This document shows positions 18,275 through 27,455 of a stretch of 64,000 nucleotides of DNA, piece by piece; positions within the stretch are counted from its first letter, which is position 1, and each line of letters starts with the position of its first letter. Source of the DNA: Mucilaginibacter paludis DSM 18603 (lineage in GTDB: Bacteria; Bacteroidota; Bacteroidia; Sphingobacteriales; Sphingobacteriaceae); contig NZ_CM001403.1 of the NCBI RefSeq assembly GCF_000166195.2, forward strand, positions 3,614,432-3,678,431. The letters run 5' to 3'. Below the pieces are notes generated by a model. That model ran no database searches, was not told where the DNA came from, and saw only the letters and a list, made by a program, of their open reading frames with translations. Both the position numbers and the translations under genes were made by a program.

Positions 18275-18799
18275 TTAGTTTTTAGATTGAGCCGTTAAAT
18301 CTGCCACTAATTTATCCACCTTTTCGGGTGTTAAATTTTCATAGAAAGTATATTCAGGACCTATTTGTAAAACAGGGGCAAAGCCGCAAGCTGCAAGGCA
18401 TTCCACCCCGCGCCAGCTAAACAAACCATCCGGAGTTACTTCGCCTTCTTTTACACCTAATTTCTGTTCAATATAATCCATTATCTTTTCGGCACCAACC
18501 AGGCAGCAAGGGCCCGTGCGGCAAACCTCTAAAAGATATTTCCCTTGCGGGCGAAGCAGGTACATGCTGTAAAAGCTCGCTACTTCGTAAACTTCAATGT
18601 GTTGTATGCCCAGGTATTCGGCCACCTTATCCATTGCAACCGGACTAACCCAGCCAAATTCGGCTTGCACCAAATGCAATATCGGCAGTAAGCCCGATTT
18701 TTGTTTTCCTTCCGGATAACGGCTTACCACATCATTAAATTTAGCGATCAAATCTTCAGAAAACTCAACCGAAGTTTGTGTGTCTTCAACTCTAAGCAT
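18275..18799 (-). CDS. nuoE: NADH-quinone oxidoreductase subunit E
   Basis: A 174-residue thioredoxin-like subunit that holds the [2Fe-2S] cluster N1a. The four ligands are seen in VCRTGPCCLVG (about 91-101) and ECLAACGFAP (about 131-140). It partners NuoF. Its start overlaps the end of nuoD by eight bases. Confidence 0.95.
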   Translation of the reverse strand: MLRVEDTQTSVEFSEDLIAKFNDVVSRYPEGKQKSGLLPILHLVQAEFGWVSPVAMDKVAEYLGIQHIEVYEVASFYSMYLLRPQGKYLLEVCRTGPCCLVGAEKIMDYIEQKLGVKEGEVTPDGLFSWRGVECLAACGFAPVLQIGPEYTFYENLTPEKVDKLVADLTAQSKN

Positions 18800-20003
18800 C
18801 TAATTCCCCGGCTATAACGTTTAAACTACTCATGTTAATAATCGCATCAGAAAGCACCATTCCCCTGCTCATCGGCGCATACATCTGGTAATTGATGAAG
18901 CTCGGCCTGCGGAAGTGTAAACGGTAAGGCGAGCGGCCACCATCATTCACCAGATAAAAGCCTAACTCACCGTTAGCGCCTTCAACCGCGTGATAAACTT
19001 CGGTTTTAGGGGTATCTATTTCGCCCATCACAATTTTAAAGTGATAGATCAGGGCTTCCATATTATTGTAAACTTCTTCTTTGGGAGGCAGATAAAACTC
19101 AGGCACATCAGCATGGAAGATAGATGAATCTTCTTTTTCCAACTTGGCCATCGCTTGCTCTATCATGCGCAGGCTTTGCCACATTTCTTCGTTACGCACC
19201 AAAAAGCGGCTGTAAACATCGCCATTGGTACCAACGGGCACTTCAAAATCAAAGTCTTCGTATGAGCTATAGGGCTCCTGGGCACGCACATCATAATCAA
19301 TACCCGCAGCACGTAAAATCGGCCCACTCCAGCTGTAGCTCAAAGCCTCTTCGGCTGTAACCGCCGCTACTCCTTTAGTACGGTCAACAAAGATGCGGTT
19401 ACGGTTAAATAACGATTCGAACTCCCTTAATACCGGTGGAAACTCTTTTAAAAATTTCTTGATTTTATTGAAGGCGATATCGTTAAAGTTACGTTCAAAA
19501 CCACCAATACGGCCAATGTTGGTAGTTAAGCGCGAACCGCAAATTTCTTCGTAAATCTCATAAACCGCTTCGCGATACTGCATCATGTACAGGAAACCTG
19601 TAAACGCACCGGTATCAACACCCAATACGCCGTTACACACGATGTGATCGGTTATACGGGCGAGCTCCATGATGATGACACGCATATAATCAACCCTTTT
19701 AGGCATTTCGATGCCTAACATTTTTTCAACCGTCATGTGCCAACCCATGTTGTTGATGGGGGATGAGCAATAGTTAAGCCTGTCGGTTAATGGGGTGATC
19801 TGATAAAATGGCCTGTGTTCGGCAATTTTTTCAAACGCGCGATGAATATATCCAATGGTAGATACACCGCTCACAATCCTTTCGCCATCCAGTTGCAATA
19901 CATTTTGGAATACACCATGCGTTGCGGGGTGGGTTGGCCCGAGGTTTAAAGTCGAGAGCTCACTCTGTGGGTCGTTGTCTGTTAATAAAAGATGATTTTG
20001 CAT
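18792..20003 (-). CDS. nuoD: NADH-quinone oxidoreductase subunit D
   Basis: A 403-residue subunit of the quinone-binding module, related to hydrogenase large subunits. Residues [20 protein letters not shown] (about 19-38) include the histidine loop at the quinone headgroup, and the [13 protein letters not shown] segment near the C-terminus is conserved. It is a free protein, not fused to NuoC. It follows nuoC by 16 bases. Confidence 0.96.
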   Translation of the reverse strand: MQNHLLLTDNDPQSELSTLNLGPTHPATHGVFQNVLQLDGERIVSGVSTIGYIHRAFEKIAEHRPFYQITPLTDRLNYCSSPINNMGWHMTVEKMLGIEMPKRVDYMRVIIMELARITDHIVCNGVLGVDTGAFTGFLYMMQYREAVYEIYEEICGSRLTTNIGRIGGFERNFNDIAFNKIKKFLKEFPPVLREFESLFNRNRIFVDRTKGVAAVTAEEALSYSWSGPILRAAGIDYDVRAQEPYSSYEDFDFEVPVGTNGDVYSRFLVRNEEMWQSLRMIEQAMAKLEKEDSSIFHADVPEFYLPPKEEVYNNMEALIYHFKIVMGEIDTPKTEVYHAVEGANGELGFYLVNDGGRSPYRLHFRRPSFINYQMYAPMSRGMVLSDAIINMSSLNVIAGELDA

Positions 20004-20019
20004 TCTTTACTGAATATAT

Positions 20020-20517
20020 TTATCTTCCGAAGAAGTAATCTTTTTTATCAATTCGGTTAGGATCTTCCAACGGATATTCTTTCCGCATCGGGAATGCCGT
20101 CATATCGTCGACATTTAAAATACGGCGCAGATCCGGGTGGCCGTCAAATATAATTCCGAAGAAATCATAGGTTTCTCTCTCCATCCAGTTAGCGCCGTTC
20201 CATAGGTTAGTAGCTGTTGGGATATGTACATCATCTACAGCCAAAAAAACCTTGATACGTACACGGATACCGTTTACCAAGCTATGCAAATGGTAGATCA
20301 CACCGAATGGTTTTTCTAATTCGGGGTAGTGGATGGCTGTAATATCGGTGAGATGAATAAACTGCAGCTCGGTTTTTAAATAAGTTAAAACCTCAATTAA
20401 CTGCTCACGCCCGGTTTCAAAAGTTAGTAAGCCATAAGGCTCGGTAACCGATTTAACCTGGTCATCAAATTTAGAAGATAGTTTTTGAAGAAGCTCTTCG
20501 TTTGATAATTTACCCAT
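20020..20517 (-). CDS. nuoC: NADH-quinone oxidoreductase subunit C
   Basis: A 165-residue 30-kDa-type subunit of the connecting arm. The signature WMERETYDFFGIIFDGHPDL (about 110-129) followed by RRILNVDD and MRKEYPLED is diagnostic. Its ATG overlaps the nuoB stop by one base. Confidence 0.95.
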   Translation of the reverse strand: MGKLSNEELLQKLSSKFDDQVKSVTEPYGLLTFETGREQLIEVLTYLKTELQFIHLTDITAIHYPELEKPFGVIYHLHSLVNGIRVRIKVFLAVDDVHIPTATNLWNGANWMERETYDFFGIIFDGHPDLRRILNVDDMTAFPMRKEYPLEDPNRIDKKDYFFGR

Positions 20518-21059
20518 TATTGGATTCCGTATTTAGCTAATAATTCCTGGTATTTAGGGTCTTCGCGCCTGCGTCCCGATTCGGTTTGCACCAACTTCTG
20601 AATGTTCATAAAGCCATCTATAATAGCTTCGGGGCGGGGAGGGCATCCGGGCACGTATACGTCAACCGGGATAATCTCGTCAATACCCTGCAAAACAGAA
20701 TATGTATCAAAGATACCGCCACTGGATGCACAAGCGCCAACAGCCATTACCCAACGTGGTTCGGCCATTTGCAAATATACCTGGCGTAGTACTGGTGCCA
20801 TTTTTTTTGCTATGGTGCCCATTACCATCAACAGATCTGCCTGGCGTGGCGAGAAGCTTAAACGCTCGGCGCCAAATCTGGATAAATCGTAATGTGAACC
20901 CATGGTAGCCATAAATTCAATACCACAGCAAGATGTAGCGAATGGTAAAGGCCACAATGAATACGAACGCGCTAAACCTACGGCTTTATCAAGCGATGTG
21001 GCAAAGAAACCTGAGCCTTCAACGCCCGGTGGGGCTTCAACAATTTGAATATCACTCAT
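20517..21059 (-). CDS. nuoB: NADH-quinone oxidoreductase subunit B
   Basis: A 180-residue subunit carrying the terminal cluster N2, which hands electrons to quinone. Ligands lie in [12 protein letters not shown] (tandem cysteines, about 42-53), VGACASSGG (about 104) and VPGCPPRPE (about 134). I chose ATG 21059 ([12 protein letters not shown]), the usual N-terminus; the frame could begin at a TTG at 21074, but nothing supports that. A 112-base gap with two hairpins separates it from nuoA. Confidence 0.95.
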   Translation of the reverse strand: MSDIQIVEAPPGVEGSGFFATSLDKAVGLARSYSLWPLPFATSCCGIEFMATMGSHYDLSRFGAERLSFSPRQADLLMVMGTIAKKMAPVLRQVYLQMAEPRWVMAVGACASSGGIFDTYSVLQGIDEIIPVDVYVPGCPPRPEAIIDGFMNIQKLVQTESGRRREDPKYQELLAKYGIQ

Positions 21060-21076
21060 ATCGTTCAGAAACAAAA

Positions 21077-21100
21077 ACTCATCCTTAAGTTAGGATGAGT
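21077..21100. repeat. Perfect 9-bp hairpin in nuoA-nuoB gap
   Basis: ACTCATCCT (21077-21085) pairs exactly with AGGATGAGT (21092-21100); loop TAAGTT. It lies in the leader just upstream of nuoB, 17 bases from the ATG, where it could modulate translation of nuoB and downstream genes or protect the processed message. Confidence 0.55.
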
Positions 21101-21126
21101 ACAAAATTAAAATATTTATGCTTTCA

Positions 21127-21147
21127 ATAGTGTTTTTTTCACACTAT
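21127..21147. repeat. Second hairpin in nuoA-nuoB gap
   Basis: ATAGTGT (21127-21133) pairs with ACACTAT (21141-21147) around a seven-base T-rich loop (A-rich on the nuo strand). It lies 24 bases beyond the nuoA stop. Confidence 0.5.
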
Positions 21148-21171
21148 CGCCGGTATTTGGAATCAATCTAA

Positions 21172-21543
21172 TTAGTCCCAGTCCAGTGCCTTTTTTTTCA
21201 GGATGTAGATAAAGCCCAACAGCAATGTTCCCATAAAAATAAACATTTCCATCATGCCGTCGGTACCAAGGTCCTTAAAATTAACGGCCCATGGGTACAT
21301 AAAAATTACCTCAACGTCAAACAGTACAAAAAGGATAGCCACCAAAAAGTACTTGATAGATATTGGCGTGCGCGCGTTCCCAATTACCTCGATACCCGAC
21401 TCAAAGGTGGAAAGCTTATCGCTCGTAACACGTTTGGGACCAAGCTTATGGGTAGCAAACATGGTTATCACAACAAAACCAATAGCCACAATCATCTGAA
21501 ATATGATAGGCAAAAAATTAACGGGCAAACTATGTAATTCCAT
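21172..21543 (-). CDS. nuoA: NADH-quinone oxidoreductase subunit A
   Basis: A 123-residue, three-helix subunit; first gene of the nuo operon. The conserved ESGIEVIGNARTPISIKYFL loop (about 48-67) and FDVEVIFMYPWAV (about 74-86) lie by the quinone chamber. Upstream there are only 31 bases before the stem of the terminator of the preceding operon, and a promoter box ends four bases before the ATG, so the message may be leaderless. Confidence 0.95.
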   Translation of the reverse strand: MELHSLPVNFLPIIFQMIVAIGFVVITMFATHKLGPKRVTSDKLSTFESGIEVIGNARTPISIKYFLVAILFVLFDVEVIFMYPWAVNFKDLGTDGMMEMFIFMGTLLLGFIYILKKKALDWD

Positions 21544-21547
21544 GGCT

Positions 21548-21555
21548 CAAATATA
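21548..21555 (-). promoter_or_regulatory. Candidate -7 box of the nuo operon
   Basis: On the minus strand TATATTTG matches TAnnTTTG exactly and ends four bases before the nuoA ATG. It is the only space for a promoter between the upstream terminator and nuoA. No -33 TTG is evident; the upstream stretch is T-rich. Confidence 0.5.
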
Positions 21556-21572
21556 GAATGAAGATGTTAAAT

Positions 21573-21599
21573 AAAAAAGGCCTCGTGATGAGGCCTTTT
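21573..21599 (-). terminator. Intrinsic terminator after the TonB-TPR operon
   Basis: AAAAGGCCTC (21575-21584) pairs exactly with GAGGCCTTTT (21590-21599), loop GTGAT, and a T6 run follows on the minus strand. It begins three bases after the stop of the TPR gene and separates that operon from nuoA. Confidence 0.9.
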
Positions 21600-21601
21600 C
21601 A

Positions 21602-23311
21602 TTATTTTCCCTTACCGGCACCGCCGCCTTTACGGCTAAAGTAACCTTGTACTTGTTTGTTAGTTGGATCAAGCTCCTTGGCTTTGCCCCAATTTTCGGC
21701 TGCCTTGGCTTCGTCCTTGGCTACAAACTCGTAATAATAACCTAAATACGCGTACGCGCCCACCAACGATTTTTTTGTTGGCTCATCTGTTGGGTTTTTA
21801 GGTGCTACCAAATTGATGTATTCTTCATAAAATGGCTTGGCATACCCCTTATAATTATTTTGCCTGTCGGTTTCACGAGCATCCGCTACATAAGCCCTAA
21901 GCAAGGTAATAGAAGGGATAGGTGCTGCAACTTTATGGTTAACATAACTAAAGGCAGTATCAGCCTTGGTTAACAAACTGGTATCGGCCTTAACGTTGGT
22001 TTTAGCAAAGTTTTCTTCCTGGGCACCATAAGCGTAAAAATAGCTGCGTCCTAAGTTAACATAGTCGCTTAATTTATGAGCTCTTGATTTTTTGATATAA
22101 GTATCGTAGGCATCCGCAGCTTCAATAAATTTTTGTTTAGAGTACAACGAAGCAGCAATTTCACCATACAAATCAACTTGTGTTGTATCTAACTCTAAAG
22201 CTTTACGCAAAGAACGGATACCTAATGAATCCTGACCGGTTTTTAATTGCAAACGGCCCAGGTACAAGTAATCACGTGGGATGATCCGTTTAGGGTCGGC
22301 CTCTTTCATAAAGGTATTTATAGCGGTTAACCCGGCGGCATAATTACCGTTTTCGTAAGCTGCGTAGGCCTGGTACCTGTATACCCTTAAATTTGATTTA
22401 GCTCTATCACCCTGTGCTAAAGCAGTTGCTTCAGCTTCCAGTCCTTTATAATCACCGGCCTGGATCAGGAAGTCGGCATAACGCATACGCGATTCCGGAG
22501 ACCTGTCAGTAAGATCCAGGTATTTTTTGTAATAGTCGGCGCCCTCTTTAATTTTTGCTGAAGCTACTTTCGGGTCGGATTTAGCCTGCTGAAGATCACT
22601 CTCCGCTAACTCGCGATAGGCAGGGCCAAAATTAGGATCTTTAGTTAACGCATCCTGAAACTGCTTGGTAGCATCCTCATAGTTATTGGCTTGTTTCCAT
22701 ACCACGCCTATATTAACCGGGATTACCGGCGAATTGGGATCAAGCGAAGTTGCCTGATTGTAATTTACGTAAGCATTGCTGTTATCACTTTGAGAACGGT
22801 AAGCATCGCCCAGGGTTACAAATAACTCAGGATCTTTAGCTCCGTTGCCCACTGTTTTAGCTTTCTCTAATATAGCGATAGCCTCTTTGCTCATGTATGG
22901 CTTAATCAGATAGGCCTTTGCTACATAAATATATGGCTTATCATCTTTACCGGCAGCGGCAATAGCACGGTCGAAATTGGCTTTAGCCGAAGCTTCGTTT
23001 TTATCGATGCGATCAACAGTACCCAGGCCAACCATGTTTAAGGCTGATTTAGGATTTACAGCAAGCCCTTTATTAAAGGTTAACTTTGCCGAATCAGCAT
23101 AATCTTGTTTAAGATACACCAAACCCAGATAAAAATAGTTTTCGTCCTTGCTTGACTGTGTTACCGTCAAGTTTTTTAACATTGATTTAGCCTTTTGATA
23201 TTGTTCGGCGTCAATGGCTTTTTTAGCGTCTGCAAGACTTTGCGCAAAAACCGATGAACCCATAAATATCAGGCCTAAGACAGAGGCAGATGCTTTATTT
23301 ATTACTTTCAT
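21602..23311 (-). CDS. TPR-repeat exported protein (end of TonB operon)
   Basis: A 569-residue protein with a signal peptide (about residues 1-23, ending SVFAQ). The rest is tetratricopeptide repeats, for example ENYFYLGLVYLKQDYADSAK near 57 and PELFVTLGDAYRSQSDNSNA near 160, up to about residue 560, ending in a glycine-lysine tail. TPR arrays bind other proteins; a periplasmic scaffold role for the ExbBD-TonB machine encoded upstream is an inference from operon position. It starts 26 bases after the PstS-like gene and is followed by a strong terminator. Confidence 0.85.
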   Translation of the reverse strand: MKVINKASASVLGLIFMGSSVFAQSLADAKKAIDAEQYQKAKSMLKNLTVTQSSKDENYFYLGLVYLKQDYADSAKLTFNKGLAVNPKSALNMVGLGTVDRIDKNEASAKANFDRAIAAAGKDDKPYIYVAKAYLIKPYMSKEAIAILEKAKTVGNGAKDPELFVTLGDAYRSQSDNSNAYVNYNQATSLDPNSPVIPVNIGVVWKQANNYEDATKQFQDALTKDPNFGPAYRELAESDLQQAKSDPKVASAKIKEGADYYKKYLDLTDRSPESRMRYADFLIQAGDYKGLEAEATALAQGDRAKSNLRVYRYQAYAAYENGNYAAGLTAINTFMKEADPKRIIPRDYLYLGRLQLKTGQDSLGIRSLRKALELDTTQVDLYGEIAASLYSKQKFIEAADAYDTYIKKSRAHKLSDYVNLGRSYFYAYGAQEENFAKTNVKADTSLLTKADTAFSYVNHKVAAPIPSITLLRAYVADARETDRQNNYKGYAKPFYEEYINLVAPKNPTDEPTKKSLVGAYAYLGYYYEFVAKDEAKAAENWGKAKELDPTNKQVQGYFSRKGGGAGKGK

Positions 23312-23337
23312 GGTTGTTTTTATAGTTACTATTTTTG

Positions 23338-24252
23338 TTATTTACTGAAACTTACTTCGCGGGTAGGTATCGAATCCGGCAACAGGCCAGATCTCAATAC
23401 AATGCGTTGCCCACGCTCACTCACTAAAAATGATGCAAATCCTGTGCCTAAACCTGCATGTGCCGTACTATTTATAATATACAAGCCACGCACCAAAGGA
23501 TACTCTCTCATTGCCAATGTGTTTTGCGAGGGTTTAAAGTAGGTTTGGGGATTAGCTTTATTACTTTCATCCTTTACTCCAACTATCTTCACCTTATTCA
23601 CCAACGCCGCATAATCTTTATCAGGTTCCAAAAGCCACGAGTAGCTGATGAAACCGATGGCGTTAGGATGCTCCCCCACGTATTTTATAACTTCAATATT
23701 CGACTTTAATGCAAATATATTCTTCTGATCGAGTTTACTATTGCCTGAAAACTCTTTTAAATAGCGCAACAAGCTGGATTTTGCGTTATCAAAAACAATA
23801 TTTTTATCTGTGTTTGTTTTACCATTCAACATGTCCTTAATGACATTGACAGACGTTAGTGTATCCGGCGACGATTGGTTAACGATTAAAGTTACCGCAT
23901 CGTGTGCAAAACAATTTATTTCCGGCAATAATACTTTTTTCTTGAGAAGCTCCAACTCCTGGCTCGTCAAATTTCTGGCCAATATAGCAACCCGCACGCT
24001 GTCGTTTAAAAACATTCTTAACGCATCGTTCTCTGTTTTGTAAATGATCTGAGGGTGCGCCTCTTTAAATAAAGCTTTAAATACATACATCTCCTGGTCA
24101 ATAATAGGAGAGAAGGATTCATCGGCTACAAAGCTTGCTGATCCTGTTTTATAGGTATCATCATACCCATATTTATCGTTTTTTTGATGGCAGGCCATTA
24201 ATGCCCCCATTAAAAAAAAGCCCGAAAACAGCAGCACTAAACTATTCTTCAT
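23338..24252 (-). CDS. PstS-like substrate-binding lipoprotein
   Basis: A 304-residue protein with a lipoprotein signal peptide; the lipobox LMAC places the lipidated cysteine at residue 21. The body resembles periplasmic phosphate-binding (PBP-like) proteins: SPIIDQEMYVFKALFKEAHP near 48, VRVAILARNLTSQE near 93 and IGFISYSWL near 203. No PstCAB transporter genes are nearby. Its place within an ExbB-ExbD-TonB operon suggests that it serves outer-membrane transport or envelope sensing rather than a classical ABC importer; ligand unknown. It overlaps the preceding small gene by 11 bases. Confidence 0.82.
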   Translation of the reverse strand: MKNSLVLLFSGFFLMGALMACHQKNDKYGYDDTYKTGSASFVADESFSPIIDQEMYVFKALFKEAHPQIIYKTENDALRMFLNDSVRVAILARNLTSQELELLKKKVLLPEINCFAHDAVTLIVNQSSPDTLTSVNVIKDMLNGKTNTDKNIVFDNAKSSLLRYLKEFSGNSKLDQKNIFALKSNIEVIKYVGEHPNAIGFISYSWLLEPDKDYAALVNKVKIVGVKDESNKANPQTYFKPSQNTLAMREYPLVRGLYIINSTAHAGLGTGFASFLVSERGQRIVLRSGLLPDSIPTREVSFSK

Positions 24253-24469
24253 CTGGTTCTTTTTTCAATAATCTTGAAAAACGGACAATTGAATAAATTA
24301 TAATTACACCACCAAAAATCCATCTTTGATACTGGGGCATATCCAGCGGGAGCTTGGCCCAAAATATGATCATCAAGCCCAATACCAAAAAACATACAAA
24401 AGCGGCAGCGCCTAAAATAAGCAGAAATCGCCTGTTGAGCGATTTCTGCTTTTTATTATTCTGTAACAT
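24242..24469 (-). CDS. Small two-helix membrane protein in TonB operon
   Basis: A 75-residue protein with two hydrophobic segments (about 16-34 and 50-64) separated by a short loop (WAKLPLDMPQYQRW), a basic N-terminus and a charged tail (KKEPDEE). I do not recognise a named family. It starts eight bases after tonB and its end overlaps the lipoprotein gene, so it is translated as part of this operon. A role as accessory of the TonB complex is conjecture. Confidence 0.75.
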   Translation of the reverse strand: MLQNNKKQKSLNRRFLLILGAAAFVCFLVLGLMIIFWAKLPLDMPQYQRWIFGGVIIIYSIVRFSRLLKKEPDEE

Positions 24470-24477
24470 GTTTGTTA

Positions 24478-25308
24478 TTACTCAGCTAAACTAAAGTTAA
24501 CCGGAACTGTGTATTGTACACGTACTGGTTTACCGTTTTGAATACCTGGTGTCCAGTGAGGCGAAATTTTCAAAACCCTCAATGCTTCTTCACCTAAGCC
24601 ACTGCCCGGATCACGAAGAATTTTCAAGTCTGTTAAACTACCGTCACGCTCAACAACAAACTGGATAAATACTCTACCTGTAACATTGTTCTCTTTCGCG
24701 ATAGCGGGATAACGAATGTGATCACGTAAAAATTTACCAAATTTTTCCTCTCCACCAGGGAAAGAAGGGTTAATCTCTACGGCATTGAAAATTTTGTCTC
24801 CATCACCAGCAGACTCTGTAACCGCGGTAATATCTGCATTACCTACCGGCTCATCAATCCTGATCTGCGCATTCGGGTCACCCTTTTGTTCCTTTTGTCC
24901 AGGATCGGCTACTTCCAATTGCTTTTCGGTAGGTGGATCTTTTTCGTGTACCTCTGCATCCGGTTTTACAATCGGAGGCGGGAAACGCACCTGGTCAACC
25001 TTAGGCTTTGCAGGTTCCTTCGGTGGTGGCGGTGGTGGTTTTGTTTGATCAATGGGGGGTGGTGGCATCAGCACCACGTCGGTTATCTTGACCTTTTCAT
25101 CGGCCTTGGGAATAAAGCCCTTGATCATGTTAATAATGGTTGGTAAACCAAGTACAAAAACGAATGCTAATGTAGCTATAATCAAAGCCCTATTGGTTGT
25201 TTTAGGGTTCTGCTTTCTTAGCTCATAGGCGCCGTATGCCTGGTTCCTGCCTTTAAAAACAACGTCAAGCCATTCCGGATTAAAAATATCTAATTTTGAT
25301 CCTAACAT
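24478..25308 (-). CDS. TonB-family energy transducer
   Basis: A 276-residue protein with a cytoplasmic N-terminus, one membrane helix at about 42-62, a proline-rich periplasmic stretch (about 82-125, runs of PPPPP and KEPAKPK) and a C-terminal TonB domain (about 190-275) with the typical YPAIAKENNVTGRVFIQFVV and TPGIQNGKPVRVQYTVPVNF segments. It carries energy from ExbB/ExbD to TonB-dependent receptors in the outer membrane. The N-terminal motif NPEWLDVVFKGRNQAYGAYE is common in Bacteroidota TonBs. The gene follows the second exbD. Confidence 0.93.
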   Translation of the reverse strand: MLGSKLDIFNPEWLDVVFKGRNQAYGAYELRKQNPKTTNRALIIATLAFVFVLGLPTIINMIKGFIPKADEKVKITDVVLMPPPPIDQTKPPPPPPKEPAKPKVDQVRFPPPIVKPDAEVHEKDPPTEKQLEVADPGQKEQKGDPNAQIRIDEPVGNADITAVTESAGDGDKIFNAVEINPSFPGGEEKFGKFLRDHIRYPAIAKENNVTGRVFIQFVVERDGSLTDLKILRDPGSGLGEEALRVLKISPHWTPGIQNGKPVRVQYTVPVNFSLAE

Positions 25309-25357
25309 CTCTTATGCTTTTGGCGTTATATTTAACGTTTAATTAATTATTTTATTA

Positions 25358-25897
25358 CTATTGATAAAGCCCTTGCTTTTTAAGTTCCTCAACTTCCACT
25401 GGCATGATATCAACGATAGCATGTTCCTGGATGTTGGTGATATTCAGTTCGTCTAAAGCTGCTACCAAATTAGCATAGTTTGATTTGTCACTCGGTTTGA
25501 TCAAAACGATCATTTCCTTGCCGCCCGACTCCTTTTTTACCTTATCATAGTTATCAAGCAAAGCTTTGCGTAAGCCCTCTTTACCAAAATTATCAACAGT
25601 AGGGGCCGATTTTCCAGGCTCTCCCATATACCATTCCAATTTGTTGTTTGAACCTAACAAAACCGTCATGGTTCTTGAAGCCGGTACAGGCAATTGGTCA
25701 TGCTGCTCCGTTTTATCGGGCATCGCCAACTCCATTGCTTTAGGCTTTAAGAGCGTAGTTGTCAAAATGAAGAAGGTGATCAGCAAAAAGGCCAAATCAA
25801 CCATTGGTGTCATATCAACACGGGTTGAAGCTTTTTTCGACCTTACCTTCTTGCCACCTTTATGTTTCCCCCCGCCGGAGGTGTCTAATTCTGCCAT
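25358..25897 (-). CDS. ExbD/TolR-type biopolymer transport protein (second copy)
   Basis: A 179-residue protein with a lysine-rich N-terminus, one membrane helix at about 29-47 preceded by the family motif VDMTPMVDLAFLLITFFIL, in which the aspartate (about 33) carries protons, and a periplasmic domain. It works with ExbB and TonB. It differs clearly from the other ExbD in this operon, which argues for a heteromeric ExbD pair. It starts seven bases after the first exbD. Confidence 0.92.
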   Translation of the reverse strand: MAELDTSGGGKHKGGKKVRSKKASTRVDMTPMVDLAFLLITFFILTTTLLKPKAMELAMPDKTEQHDQLPVPASRTMTVLLGSNNKLEWYMGEPGKSAPTVDNFGKEGLRKALLDNYDKVKKESGGKEMIVLIKPSDKSNYANLVAALDELNITNIQEHAIVDIMPVEVEELKKQGLYQ

Positions 25898-25904
25898 CTT
25901 ATTT

Positions 25905-26513
25905 TTATTGTGCTCCTTTAGGCGCTGTAATTAAACTAAACTTGTTAACTTCTTGCTTTTGTAAAATCGCTATGATCCGTCCGATGGTTGGATACTCTTC
26001 TTTACTATCGCCTTTTATAGTGATACGCAAGCTTTTGTTATTTAGAGCCTTATCGGCCTCACGGGCCTTATGGATCCAGTTGTATAACTCATTACTTACA
26101 GAATCAGTAGGAATTCCGGGCGTTGGAAACGCTTTCATTTTTTCCGGTTCCAAATTCAGGTAAGTTTTCAACTGACCCATAGGAATTCCAAAAGTTGGCA
26201 AAGAAACAAATACCGCCTTTTCTTGTGGCGTAAAAGTGATATTATATTGCTTGCCCATTTCCTCTAAAATTGAAGCGCGAATGTTAACGCCCTCAACTCC
26301 AAAGAAAACTTTACCGCTACCTACTGTTATTGTGGCTATATTGTCTTCAGGCAATACAACTGTTTTAGAGTACGAAGGTATAGCCACAGGAACCGGATCT
26401 TCCGCTTTAAACTTGGCTGTCATGATGAAAAAGGTCAGCAATAGAAATGCAACATCGCACATGGCGGTCATATCTGTCACTGTGCTTTTTCGGGCTATCT
26501 TAACTCTGGGCAT
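25905..26513 (-). CDS. ExbD/TolR-type biopolymer transport protein (first copy)
   Basis: A 202-residue protein with the ExbD motif DMTAMCDVAFLLLTFFIMTA at about 14-33 and a periplasmic domain to the C-terminus (VNKFSLITAPKGAQ). The longer periplasmic part distinguishes it from the second copy. It lies 108 bases after exbB. The membrane aspartate near residue 20 is the likely proton carrier. Confidence 0.92.
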   Translation of the reverse strand: MPRVKIARKSTVTDMTAMCDVAFLLLTFFIMTAKFKAEDPVPVAIPSYSKTVVLPEDNIATITVGSGKVFFGVEGVNIRASILEEMGKQYNITFTPQEKAVFVSLPTFGIPMGQLKTYLNLEPEKMKAFPTPGIPTDSVSNELYNWIHKAREADKALNNKSLRITIKGDSKEEYPTIGRIIAILQKQEVNKFSLITAPKGAQ

Positions 26514-26621
26514 ATTTAATTTTTAAATATCTTAATAAATATCAATTGCTACAGCAATGCATCAATTGAACCAGTTTTTAAACCGCGTTAAAACTTTTGC
26601 TGTTAATATAAACAGAAAGTA

Positions 26622-27455
26622 TTAACGAACAACGTTCTTGTGTGATGCTGCAAATGTTTGCACGATGCTGAAACCAGTTTCGTCAATTGCATAAGTCAAC
26701 TTGTCAATTTTAGATGTAAAGATGTTGTACATTACAATTGATATCGCTGAAGTACTGATACCTAAGAACGTGTTGATCAAAGCTTCAGAGATGTGTGAAG
26801 AAAGCTCAGACGCGTTAGGAGCACCAGCGGCACCCATGGTACGGAACGCACCAATCATACCCAATACTGTACCTAATAAGCCCATCAGCGTACCTAATGA
26901 AACCAATGTAGCAATAATGGTTAAGTTTTGCTCTAACATCGGCATTTCTAACGAAGTAGCTTCTTCGATATCTTTTTGAATAGCCAAAGTTTTTTGATCA
27001 ACATCCAGGGCCGGCTCAAGTTCCATTTCGCGGTATTTTTTCAAACCTGATTTGATTACGTTAGCTACTGAACCTTTTTGTTTATCGCACTCTGCGCTTG
27101 CAGCGTCAATATTACCTGCATTTAAGAATGATTGTACTTTTTTAACGAAAGAATCTACACTACCGGTACCAGAAGCTTTACCGATAACAACAAGCCTTTC
27201 GATTGAAAAGGTAATTACCATTAATAAACAGCTTAAAATGATAGGTACAATGAAACCTCCTTTGTGAACCAATCCGAAAACGTCAACTGCTTCATTTGCC
27301 GGATCACCACCTTTATAGTGGCTGCTGTTTCCTAAGATGAAAATGTATACTAATATGCTTATACCGATACAGATAGGTATAGCCAGTGAGGAAAACATGC
27401 CCGATGCACTTGAGCTTTCTTTTTTAACGGTAGTTGGTTTTGGTGCGTTTGCCAT
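26622..27455 (-). CDS. MotA/TolQ/ExbB-type proton channel protein
   Basis: A 277-residue membrane protein with three or four hydrophobic segments (about 20-42, 66-86, 183-205, 226-246). The C-terminal pair contains the ExbB signature (ATLVSLGTLMGLLGTVLGMI and SHISEALINTFLGISTSAIS). It forms the proton-conducting ring around ExbD and energises TonB. It is the first gene of the seven-gene operon. Confidence 0.93.
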   Translation of the reverse strand: MANAPKPTTVKKESSSASGMFSSLAIPICIGISILVYIFILGNSSHYKGGDPANEAVDVFGLVHKGGFIVPIILSCLLMVITFSIERLVVIGKASGTGSVDSFVKKVQSFLNAGNIDAASAECDKQKGSVANVIKSGLKKYREMELEPALDVDQKTLAIQKDIEEATSLEMPMLEQNLTIIATLVSLGTLMGLLGTVLGMIGAFRTMGAAGAPNASELSSHISEALINTFLGISTSAISIVMYNIFTSKIDKLTYAIDETGFSIVQTFAASHKNVVR

